A stretch of DNA of 14,235 nucleotides from Lachnospiraceae bacterium (GTDB lineage: Bacteria; Bacillota; Clostridia; Lachnospirales; Lachnospiraceae). The notes under the pieces are model-generated. The model did no database searches. It saw only the letters and a program-made list of their open reading frames with translations, and was not told where the DNA came from. Made by a program: the position numbers and the translations under genes. The stretch is from NCBI GenBank assembly GCA_016297945.1, contig JAEDFR010000062.1:1-14235 (forward strand). Direction: 5' to 3'. Shown piece by piece: positions 6,949 to 14,053 of the stretch (the stretch's first letter is position 1; each line of letters starts with the position of its first letter).

Positions 6949-8364
6949 ATGGTTTTTTCAACAATCATCTTTTTATGTGTATTTCTGCCAGTTGTAATTT
7001 TGGGTTACTATCTGGTGCCAAAGCAGGGAAAGAATCTTTTCCTGTTTATTTGCAGTCTGTTTTTTTATGCATGGGGTGAGCCGATTTATGTGTTGGTTAT
7101 GCTTGCCTCCATCATTTATAATTATCTGTTTGGATTAGCTATTGCTAACCATGAGAAGGCCAAACCATACCTGGTTATAGCTGTACTGGTTAATCTGGGT
7201 GTTTTGTGTGTATTTAAATACAGTGGTTTCCTGGTTGAAAACATTGACCGTATCATACCGAATTTGCTAAAAGTTCCGGATATAGCACTTCCTATTGGAA
7301 TTTCTTTCTATACCTTTCAGGGATTATCTTATTGTATTGATGTATATCGGGATAAAAAACTGGTTCAGAAAAATCCGGTTAATCTGGCATTGTACATTGC
7401 CATGTTTCCACAGTTGATTGCAGGACCGATTGTTCGGTATTCGGATATTAAAATAGAATTGACGGAAAGAAGGCACAATAGTGATTTATTTGCGATCGGA
7501 GCTGAACGGTTTATTATCGGTCTTGCCAAAAAAGCAATTCTTGCAAATACAGTTGGCGCATTGGCAACAAATATCATGAGCAAGGATGTGCAGTATATGA
7601 GTATGCCGGTTGCCTGGATTGGTGCAATTGCTTATGCTTTGCAGATTTATTTTGACTTTTCCGGCTATTCGGATATGGCAATCGGACTTGGGAAAATATT
7701 TGGTTTTCATTTTGCAGAAAACTTTCAGTATCCTTATATCTCAAAATCAATACGTGAGTTCTGGCGCAGATGGCATATTTCCTTATCAAGCTGGTTTCGG
7801 GATTATCTTTATATCCCGCTTGGCGGAAGCAGAAGTGGAAATGTGTATCTAAATCTGCTGATTGTATTTGTGGCAACCGGAATCTGGCACGGTGCGGCAT
7901 GGGGATTTCTATTGTGGGGGTTATGGCATGGTCTTTTTATTGTCTTGGAAAGGATCATAATGCAGCACAAAAAGAAGAATGTCGAATTGTCCTCAATAGG
8001 GAAAATCGTGTCACAAACGATAGGAAGAGTTTATACCCTTTTTGTTGTTTTGGTCGGATGGGTATTGTTTGCACTTGTTGATGTGCGAAAAACAGCAAAA
8101 TATCTGATGATTATGATGGGCATTAAACGAAATGCATTCATTGCATATAATGTTTCCTATTTTTTTGATAAAAAAACTCTATTCATTTTTGTAATTGCAT
8201 TGCTTGCATGCGTTCCTTGGAAAAGCATTTTGAAAAAGTCAGAAACAGGGAATATGTTTTTGCTTATGGTGATAAAGCGCGTGGTTCTGCTTGCTTTACT
8301 GGCATTGAGTTTTGTTTTTATTATTACGGGAAGTTATAATCCTTTTATCTATTTCCGTTTTTAG
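6949..8364 (+). CDS. Membrane-bound O-acyltransferase, AlgI/DltB-like (second MBOAT)
   Basis: This second MBOAT (471 residues) is paralogous to the one at 4211. It has GISFYTFQGLSYCIDVYRD, MFPQLIAGPIVRY, YFDFSGYSDMAIGLG, REFWRRWHISLSSWFRDYLY with IPLGGSRSG, and TGIWHGAAWGFLLWGLWHG with the presumed catalytic His at residue 314. Multiple membrane helices are evident, and it ends NPFIYFRF, a C terminus common in AlgI-like proteins. ACGGAG at 6937-6942 is a fair ribosome binding site. The highly conserved block is also close at DNA level to the same block of the first MBOAT, but the rest diverges, so this is an old duplication or separate recruitment. It lies 50 bases after the first SGNH gene and 12 before the DHHW-type gene, with which it probably works. 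Confidence 0.91.
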   Translation: MVFSTIIFLCVFLPVVILGYYLVPKQGKNLFLFICSLFFYAWGEPIYVLVMLASIIYNYLFGLAIANHEKAKPYLVIAVLVNLGVLCVFKYSGFLVENIDRIIPNLLKVPDIALPIGISFYTFQGLSYCIDVYRDKKLVQKNPVNLALYIAMFPQLIAGPIVRYSDIKIELTERRHNSDLFAIGAERFIIGLAKKAILANTVGALATNIMSKDVQYMSMPVAWIGAIAYALQIYFDFSGYSDMAIGLGKIFGFHFAENFQYPYISKSIREFWRRWHISLSSWFRDYLYIPLGGSRSGNVYLNLLIVFVATGIWHGAAWGFLLWGLWHGLFIVLERIIMQHKKKNVELSSIGKIVSQTIGRVYTLFVVLVGWVLFALVDVRKTAKYLMIMMGIKRNAFIAYNVSYFFDKKTLFIFVIALLACVPWKSILKKSETGNMFLLMVIKRVVLLALLALSFVFIITGSYNPFIYFRF

Positions 8365-8376
8365 GGGGCAGGCTGT

Positions 8377-9504
8377 ATGAAACAGAAAAAAAAGATCTGT
8401 AATATCCTATTTTCTCTGGCTTTCTTTCTCATGATAACAATACCGTTTTGTCTGTTGGATACGACGCCGACAATTACATCGGAATTGGAAAACCGGAATA
8501 TGACAGAATGGCCGGGACTTCATTTTTCTTCTCTTTACAATGAGTGGTATGGACATTATGTGGAGGATCGAATTGGTTTTCGTAATCAAGTCATATCTTT
8601 TAACAATTATGTGACTTATTATATATTTGGTGAATTCGCAGACACGATACACATGAAAGGGAAAAACGGATATGTATTTCCGGCAGATGAAGGTTATATT
8701 GAGAATTATCAAAGACTGAATATCGACGAGGAATTGCTGGACAACCTTACCGGATATCTGACGAATACATCGGATTATGCAAAAGAAAACGGAATTGATT
8801 TTATTGCCATGGTATGTCCAAACAAATCATCCGTATATGGACAAAATATGCCGGATGATATTCATGTTGATTTGACTAAAAGCAGCACATTGGATACATT
8901 AAAACAGAAGCTTGATGCTGCCGGTGTCAACTATGTGATTCCCGATGCAGAATTTCGAAAGAGGGCACAAGAGGAGCAGATTTATAATCTCAAATATGAC
9001 AGTGCTCACTGGAATGATCTGGGAGCATTTTATGGAATGACGTTGTTGGATGAAAAAATCGCAGAAATGCATCCGGATATTCCGGTTGTTTCTAAAGAAA
9101 GCTTTTCTCTGGATTACAGAGAAGAAAATTTGGAATTGTTTTCGATACCGATAAAAGACAAGATTCCGGTTCTCACATATCAGGGGGAAACTGCTTTAAA
9201 CGATGGGGAGAATCGAAAAGATGTTTCCAACCTGCCGGGAAATAACATGGCGTATTTTTACAATGAAAATGCAACTACAGATAAAACAATACTGATTTTG
9301 CATGATAGCTTTTTTGATCATAAAGAGTGTTATTTTTACGAAAAATATAGGGAAGTATATTTTTGCTCACGCGTCAATTATACATTTATGAAAGAATATA
9401 TTGATGTCATAAAGCCTGATATTATTGTATTTGAACTTGCGGAGCGCTCCTTTGCAGATGATTTACATGCTTATACCGAACTGGGAACATATGATTATCA
9501 CTAA
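8377..9504 (+). CDS. AlgJ/AlgX-like 'DHHW' family SGNH protein, likely partner of the second MBOAT
   Basis: This 375-residue protein has a basic N terminus and a hydrophobic segment at about 9-27, a signal anchor or signal peptide. Features of the AlgJ/AlgX-type acetyltransferase-like family appear in order: ELENRNMTEWPGL (34-47), the YVEDRIGFRNQVI block (61-73), MVCPNKSSVYG (145-154), YDSAHWNDLGAFYG (207-220) as the Asp/His catalytic block, ILHDSFF (307-313) with Ser311 as likely nucleophile, and FELAERSF near 352-359. AlgJ and AlgX acetylate alginate outside the membrane using acetyl groups delivered through AlgI; the matching role here is inferred. The Asp is three residues before the His (D208, H211), whereas the form I recall is closer to D-x-H-W. 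AGGGGGCAGGCTGT before the ATG supplies a ribosome binding site. Confidence 0.8.
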   Translation: MKQKKKICNILFSLAFFLMITIPFCLLDTTPTITSELENRNMTEWPGLHFSSLYNEWYGHYVEDRIGFRNQVISFNNYVTYYIFGEFADTIHMKGKNGYVFPADEGYIENYQRLNIDEELLDNLTGYLTNTSDYAKENGIDFIAMVCPNKSSVYGQNMPDDIHVDLTKSSTLDTLKQKLDAAGVNYVIPDAEFRKRAQEEQIYNLKYDSAHWNDLGAFYGMTLLDEKIAEMHPDIPVVSKESFSLDYREENLELFSIPIKDKIPVLTYQGETALNDGENRKDVSNLPGNNMAYFYNENATTDKTILILHDSFFDHKECYFYEKYREVYFCSRVNYTFMKEYIDVIKPDIIVFELAERSFADDLHAYTELGTYDYH

Positions 9505-9583
9505 GATCTGTGGTAAAATGATATCAGAGTTAAAAGATTATTTTTTAAGGTAAATCATTATAGTAGCATTTGATGGGATGAAT

Positions 9584-10747
9584 ATGAAGATAAAACAGGA
9601 ACTCTCACAATTGAATCGGGAAAAGAAAGAAGAAAACAAAACCTTTCGTTATTTATATGGTTTTGCGATTTTGTTTGTTGTATTAAGCCATTGTGATGGT
9701 GGTGGGGTTGAAATGCTTTCAAACTGGATGCATTTTGGAGCTTTTCATCTGGCTGTTTTTGTGTTTGGTTCCGGTTATTTTAGAAAAGAGACTGATGCAG
9801 AGCATCCTTTTTTGTATGCATTTAGAAAAATTTGCAGATTACTTATTCCGCTCTGGATAATGAATGCGGTTTACGGATTGATTTTACTGTTTCTTAGGGC
9901 AAACGGTTTTCTGTTTGGGGAACCGGTCACATTAAAATCCTTCTTTTTTTATCCGGTCAGCAGTAAATATTTATATGTATTAGATATGGGAGCGTGGTTT
10001 GTTTTTCCGTTTTTTGTGGTACAGATTTTGTATATCATGGGCGAAAGTCTGCTTCATATGTTAAAACAAGAAAAGGTTACGGATATTGTGTGGCAATTTC
10101 TGTATCTGGCAACAGGGATTTTGGGAGTATCCCTTGCTCATGCGGGATTCTTGGATGGGAACATGACTGTTTTCATTCGGATAGCATATTTTATGCCTTT
10201 TTATATTTTAGGAATTTGGTATCGGAAATATTTAGAAAAATATATGAATAGACTTCCGGCAACTTTGATTTTTACTATTTGTCTGATTATAGCTTTACTG
10301 GTGAATGCACATTTTGGGCGTGTTGTTTATACCATTCCATCTTCCTGTGATTATCCGTTTGGTGTATTTGCAACCTATCTGAGTGCGGTAATCGGAATCG
10401 CATTCTGGCTTACAGTTTCACGGCAACTTTTAAAGTTTGATGGTTCCGTCCGTCTGCTGTCACTTTTAGGAAATCATACATGGGATATTATGTTTCATCA
10501 GTTTACGGGCATATTATTACTAAAATGTATATTTGCTCTTTTAAATCGAATGTTCGGACTATTTGCTGATTTTGATTATACGGCATTTTATGGTGATATC
10601 TGGTATTTATATCTGCCCAAAGGATTGCCGGAAATGAAAGCTTTATATGTTGTTGCTGCCATTGCATTTTCGATTCTGGTAGGAAAAGCTTTGGTTGGTT
10701 TAAAAAAGCAAATCATGAAATTATGTAAACCAAGAAAAGGTGAGTAA
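9584..10747 (+). CDS. Acyltransferase-3 family integral membrane protein
   Basis: This polytopic membrane protein of 387 residues fits the acyltransferase-3 (OafA/fucose 4-O-acetylase-like) family, which acylates surface sugars. The N-terminal signature is RYLYGFAILFVVLSHCDGG, with the conserved His ending the first membrane helix. About ten hydrophobic stretches follow, including WFVFPFFVVQILYIMG and HTWDIMFHQFTGILLL near the C terminus. Oddly, the basic residue usually about eleven positions before the His (R in R-G-I-A-type motifs) is Tyr here; an Arg lies three positions further upstream. I prefer the ATG at 9584, because GATGGG at 9572-9577 is spaced for it but abuts the ATG at 9578. It follows the MBOAT/SGNH genes after a 79-base A+T-rich gap and probably joins the same surface-acylation task. 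Confidence 0.75.
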   Translation: MKIKQELSQLNREKKEENKTFRYLYGFAILFVVLSHCDGGGVEMLSNWMHFGAFHLAVFVFGSGYFRKETDAEHPFLYAFRKICRLLIPLWIMNAVYGLILLFLRANGFLFGEPVTLKSFFFYPVSSKYLYVLDMGAWFVFPFFVVQILYIMGESLLHMLKQEKVTDIVWQFLYLATGILGVSLAHAGFLDGNMTVFIRIAYFMPFYILGIWYRKYLEKYMNRLPATLIFTICLIIALLVNAHFGRVVYTIPSSCDYPFGVFATYLSAVIGIAFWLTVSRQLLKFDGSVRLLSLLGNHTWDIMFHQFTGILLLKCIFALLNRMFGLFADFDYTAFYGDIWYLYLPKGLPEMKALYVVAAIAFSILVGKALVGLKKQIMKLCKPRKGE

Positions 10748-10754
10748 GATAGGA

Positions 10755-11597
10755 ATGGAAAAAACAGAAGCAGGATATAAACAGGCTATATTAATTGGTG
10801 CTGCACCTATGGGTAAAGAAGCCGAGCAACTGCTGAGCCTTTTAGAATGGGCGGGATATGAAAAAGAAAAAAAGAAAGAACCGATTGATAATTCAAAAGA
10901 AACAGCAGAAGAGACCGAAGAAAATAAAAAAGAAAAGCCGGAAGAAAAATCAGCGTGTCATCATAAATGCAGTGCCTGTGCAAAAGCCTGCAAGGAAAAT
11001 CATTTAAAAAAGGATGTTTATGTGATTGCTGCAGATGGAGGTTTGAAATTTTTGCTTGATCACCATATGCGTCCGGATTTCTGGATCGGTGATCTGGATT
11101 CATTGTCTGAAGAGAATGATGCATTATCAACGGATTTTTGGAATGAAATCAATCGGATTGAATACGAAAAAGTTCCGGTAGAAAAGGATGATACCGATAT
11201 GGCTTTAGCCGTTGCAAAGGCATATGAGCTTGGCTATACGGACATCATGCTGTATGGTGGTTACGGAGGTAACCGTATTTCCCATACGCTTGCCAATATT
11301 CAGCTCATGCACCATTATGCCAAAAAAGGATGTAATATTCGCATGATGGGGGATGGAATTCGCATGGAAATATTGTGGCGCGGATGTAAACGTTTTTCTG
11401 CAGCCATGACGGGAGCTTTATCCGTCATCTGTCTGAGCGATAAAGCCGATGGGGTTAAGATTCAAGGATTGAAATATGAATATGAGGGAAGTCTGACATC
11501 AGATGTGGCGCTTGGTGTCAGTAATTCATTTATTGGACAAGATGCGTTAATTGAAGTACAGGATGGAGCTCTTTTATTGATTTATGAAAAAGCGTAA
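10755..11597 (+). CDS. thiN: Thiamine pyrophosphokinase with a charged, Cys/His-rich insertion
   Basis: The core matches thiamine pyrophosphokinase, which makes thiamine diphosphate from thiamine and ATP. Positions below count from the GTG at 10740; subtract five from the ATG. They are AILIGAAP (16-23), VIAADGGLKFLL (95-106), RPDFWIGDLDSLSE (111-124) with the Asp pair for Mg-ATP, VEKDDTDMALA (147-157) and GGNRISHTLANI (176-187). The last is normally GxRxDH; Ser181 replaces the Asp. Between the first strand and VIAADGG there are some 70 residues where the family usually has 20-25: a Lys/Glu-rich stretch (41-70), then CHHKCSACAKACKENH (73-88). At 280 aa it is longer than the roughly 210 usual. 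The GTG at 10740 overlaps the acyltransferase stop; the ATG lies 8 bases past it, suggesting translational coupling. No clear ribosome binding site decides between them. Confidence 0.85.
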   Translation: MEKTEAGYKQAILIGAAPMGKEAEQLLSLLEWAGYEKEKKKEPIDNSKETAEETEENKKEKPEEKSACHHKCSACAKACKENHLKKDVYVIAADGGLKFLLDHHMRPDFWIGDLDSLSEENDALSTDFWNEINRIEYEKVPVEKDDTDMALAVAKAYELGYTDIMLYGGYGGNRISHTLANIQLMHHYAKKGCNIRMMGDGIRMEILWRGCKRFSAAMTGALSVICLSDKADGVKIQGLKYEYEGSLTSDVALGVSNSFIGQDALIEVQDGALLLIYEKA

Positions 11598-11651
11598 TTT
11601 TGTTCCATCATAAAACTGCTTTTTGAGACAGGCTATTTAATATTTTTATTT

Positions 11652-11657
11652 TATAAT
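11652..11657 (+). promoter_or_regulatory. Probable -10 element (TATAAT) before the lipoprotein gene
   Basis: A perfect TATAAT lies in a very A+T-rich gap between the thiN stop and the lipoprotein start. A TTGAGA at 11623-11628 resembles a -35 but is 23 bases away, too far for a standard promoter; the correctly spaced hexamer (11629-11634) is poor. It suggests a new transcription unit beginning with the lipoprotein and possibly including hflX. Confidence 0.4.
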
Positions 11658-11707
11658 ATAAAATGTTGGAATGTATTAGGACATATGAGTATGAAAGGTA
11701 TACGACT

Positions 11708-12643
11708 ATGAAGAAAAAAGAACTTTTTATGATACTGACGATAAGTTGCTTTCTGCTAACCGGTTGTGGCACATCTGCAATTTCCGGGGAGATTTCAGAT
11801 GCAAACACAACAGAAGAAACTGTGGAAATGGCAGAAGATGTGAATGGTTCATCCCAGGAACAGCAATCTGATAAGCTGACGGATGAAATGGTAGAAGATG
11901 CGACGGGAGAAACGATAGAAGAAACGATGGAAGACGAAGAACCCGTGATTCTTTCCACCGGATTTGACCTGCAAAATCCTGTAGATGATGCATCAACAGA
12001 TCAGGTTGTCTATTATGAGATTGAGCACGAAATTAAGACAGAAGAAAATGATACTTATTCTGTTTGCACTTTTAAAATTCCGCAGTTAAAAGGTAATTCA
12101 CGTATTTTTTCACTGATTAATCAGGATATTTTAGATCATTATGAAAAAATAAGAAAAAGAGATGAAGAAAACTATCTTCTTTATGCAGAATCAATGTCAG
12201 AATACGACGGAGATCTTCCGATGGAGTATTATGACTACAGCTATCAGGTATCACTCTTTTCAAAAAAGTATCTGGGATTGTTGTATACAGATTATATATG
12301 TCAGGGTGGTGCTGCCCATGGTATGCCGGAGAGAGAGTTTGTGATGTATAGTCTGGAAACGGGAGGGCGTGTAAATGCAGTCGATCTGATTTCGCTTTCA
12401 AAAGATGAATTTAATATATTGTTTTGCGAAGCATTTAAGGAATTGATAACGGCAAATCCGGATGAGTATTGGGAATCTGCCATAGAAACTGTGGAAAACT
12501 ATGATTATTATACTTCCGGAGCTTTTTATCTGACACAGGATGGAATTATATGCTATTTTCTGCCCTATGAGTTATCATACTATGGAATGGGATTTGTTGA
12601 GGCCGCTGTGCCATACGAAGATTTGGAAATGGATTTGGATTAA
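11708..12643 (+). CDS. Lipoprotein with DUF4163/DUF3298-type domain
   Basis: The first 20 residues are a lipoprotein signal (MKKKELFMILTISCFLLTGC) with an LTGC lipobox; Cys20 would be lipidated and the protein held on the outer face of the membrane. Next comes an acidic, low-complexity linker of about 60 residues (TEETVEMAED, then ETIEETMEDEE). Then comes a domain like that preceding the deacetylase in PdaC-type proteins: VVYYEIEHEIKTEENDTYSV, YQVSLFSKKYLGLLYTDYIC, GGAAHGMPE, and a C-terminal FYLTQDGIICYFLPYELSYYG then VPYEDLEMD, typical of DUF3298. No NodB deacetylase domain is attached, so any enzymatic role is unsupported; carbohydrate or envelope binding is a guess. The ATG at 11708 has AAAGG nine bases before it and gives the signal peptide, so the upstream ATG at 11663 is rejected. 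It is 3 bases from hflX. Confidence 0.8.
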   Translation: MKKKELFMILTISCFLLTGCGTSAISGEISDANTTEETVEMAEDVNGSSQEQQSDKLTDEMVEDATGETIEETMEDEEPVILSTGFDLQNPVDDASTDQVVYYEIEHEIKTEENDTYSVCTFKIPQLKGNSRIFSLINQDILDHYEKIRKRDEENYLLYAESMSEYDGDLPMEYYDYSYQVSLFSKKYLGLLYTDYICQGGAAHGMPEREFVMYSLETGGRVNAVDLISLSKDEFNILFCEAFKELITANPDEYWESAIETVENYDYYTSGAFYLTQDGIICYFLPYELSYYGMGFVEAAVPYEDLEMDLD

Positions 12644-12646
12644 TTT

Positions 12647-13921
12647 ATGGAAAAAGCAATTATAGTAGGTCTTGATTTGGGAACACATCGGGATTTTGCA
12701 CATTCTATGGAAGAATTGGAAGAGTTAGCAATAGCTTGCGAACTGGAAGTTGTCGGCGAGTTGACACAGCATGCCCAGGCGGTTAATAAAGCGTTTTATA
12801 TCGGGACCGGAAAAGTGGAGCAGCTCCAGATGCTGGCAGAGGAAGCAGAGGCGGACTTAATTATTTTTGATAACGCGCTTTCCCCCATGCAGCTTAGAAA
12901 TCTACAACAGAAACTTCGTATGCCGATTATGGATCGGACAACCTTGATTTTGGAAATTTTTTCAAAAAGGGCCCGTACCAGAGAAGCAAAGTTGCAGGTT
13001 GATGTGGCGGCTTTGCAATATGCCCTTCCGAGACTGGTTGGACTGCATGATGCACTAAGCAGGCAGGGCGGTGCCAGCGGAGCAATGAGTAATAAAGGTG
13101 CCGGCGAGAAAAAATTGGAGTTGGACCGCCGTCATATCGAGCAAAGGCTGGCTACGCTTCGAAGAGAGCTTGCCCAGGTTGAAAAGGACCGGAACACCCA
13201 GAGAAAAGCCAGACAAAAAAATGCAATTCCGCTTGTCAGTTTGGTGGGATATACCAATGCCGGAAAGTCTTCGGTTATGAATGCTTTACTGGCCTATTGC
13301 GATCGTGAAGAAGAAAAACAGGTCTTGGAAAAAGATATGTTGTTTGCCACTTTGGAGACTACGGTTCGAAAAGTAAATCGTGAAGACGGAAAGAGCTTTT
13401 TATTATCTGATACTGTTGGGTTCATCAATGAACTTCCGCACAATCTGGTTCAGGCATTTCGTTCCACATTGGAAGAGGTGAAAAATGCAGATCTGCTTTT
13501 ACAGGTTATTGATTTTTCCGATCCGCATTATCGCGAACATATGAAAGTGACAAAGGACACTTTGGAAGAATTGGGAGCAGGAAAAATTCCTATGCTTTAT
13601 CTTTATAATAAGATGGATCTGGTTGCAATGCATAATGCAGATATCACCTATCCTCAGGTTAAGGACAATAAAGTATTTCTGGCAGCAGGCAAAGGAATTG
13701 GAATCGAAGATTTGCTTTTGGCGATTGAAAAACAATTATTCGGAAGCAGAGAAATATATGAACTTTTGCTTCCTTATGATGCCGGCGGTGACTTGAACAT
13801 GCTTCGTCAGAATGCACAGATTTTAGAATGTGAATACCGCGAAAACGGCATCTATGTAAAAGCATTTCTGGATGCCAGAATGTCCGGGAAGTGCGGGAAA
13901 TATAAAATTGATTATTCTTAA
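12647..13921 (+). CDS. hflX: Ribosome-associated GTPase HflX
   Basis: HflX is a GTPase that binds the 50S subunit and splits stalled or heat-stressed ribosomes in relatives. The N-terminal HflX domain (about 1-190) has YIGTGKVEQL, LIIFDNALSPMQLRNLQ, MDRTTLILEIFSKRARTREAKLQV and the glycine-rich GASGAMSNKGAGEKKLELDR stretch, then a charged coiled coil (160-190). The G domain shows G1 GYTNAGKS (201-208), switch FATLETTVRKV, G3 DTVGF with INELPH (255-265), and G4 YNKMD (320-324). At 424 aa it is full length and intact. The ATG at 12647 starts 3 bases after the lipoprotein stop, so they are probably co-transcribed; the Shine-Dalgarno is weak (GGATTTGGA upstream). HflX appears to be the last ordinary chromosomal gene before the disturbed region beginning at 13922. 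Confidence 0.96.
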   Translation: MEKAIIVGLDLGTHRDFAHSMEELEELAIACELEVVGELTQHAQAVNKAFYIGTGKVEQLQMLAEEAEADLIIFDNALSPMQLRNLQQKLRMPIMDRTTLILEIFSKRARTREAKLQVDVAALQYALPRLVGLHDALSRQGGASGAMSNKGAGEKKLELDRRHIEQRLATLRRELAQVEKDRNTQRKARQKNAIPLVSLVGYTNAGKSSVMNALLAYCDREEEKQVLEKDMLFATLETTVRKVNREDGKSFLLSDTVGFINELPHNLVQAFRSTLEEVKNADLLLQVIDFSDPHYREHMKVTKDTLEELGAGKIPMLYLYNKMDLVAMHNADITYPQVKDNKVFLAAGKGIGIEDLLLAIEKQLFGSREIYELLLPYDAGGDLNMLRQNAQILECEYRENGIYVKAFLDARMSGKCGKYKIDYS

Positions 13922-14029
13922 ATACGCTGTACAACTATATTTCATCTAAATGGTAGACCACTGTATGCACTGTATGAGAAAATCGGCTTTGTTAAAATGA
14001 ATTTGAAATGGAGTATTCCTGTTAAATAG
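13922..14029 (+). pseudogene. Decayed C-terminal remnant of a GNAT-type acetyltransferase
   Basis: Immediately after the hflX stop, the same frame stays open to TAG at 14027-14029 and reads HLNGRPLYALYEKIGFVKMN then LKWSIPVK. The GRPLYEKxGF pattern is the typical C-terminal strand and helix of small GNAT acetyltransferases, but there is no start codon, acetyl-CoA site or upstream body. CTGTATGCA followed by CTGTATGAG (13961-13978) looks like a short tandem duplication that puts three extra residues into the motif, consistent with decay. The likely story is loss of most of a gene when the neighbouring Fic gene or another insertion arrived. The call rests on 35 codons only. Confidence 0.55.
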
Positions 14030-14053
14030 TTGAATTTGAAAAGGAGGATATAC

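Noticed and set aside
9505..9583. Promoter or hairpin in the gap before the acyltransferase-3 gene
   Set aside because: A TATAGT at 9559-9564 and short A+T pairings (9517-9522 with 9554-9559, 9530-9535 with 9543-9548) exist, but there is no fitting -35 and the stems are weak. They are indistinguishable from A+T-rich background.
11623..11628. TTGAGA as the -35 partner of the TATAAT at 11652
   Set aside because: The 23-base spacing is too long for a standard sigma-A promoter.
11663..11707. Upstream ATG as the lipoprotein start
   Set aside because: It would put 15 non-hydrophobic residues before a clean lipoprotein signal peptide. The ATG at 11708 has a better ribosome binding site.
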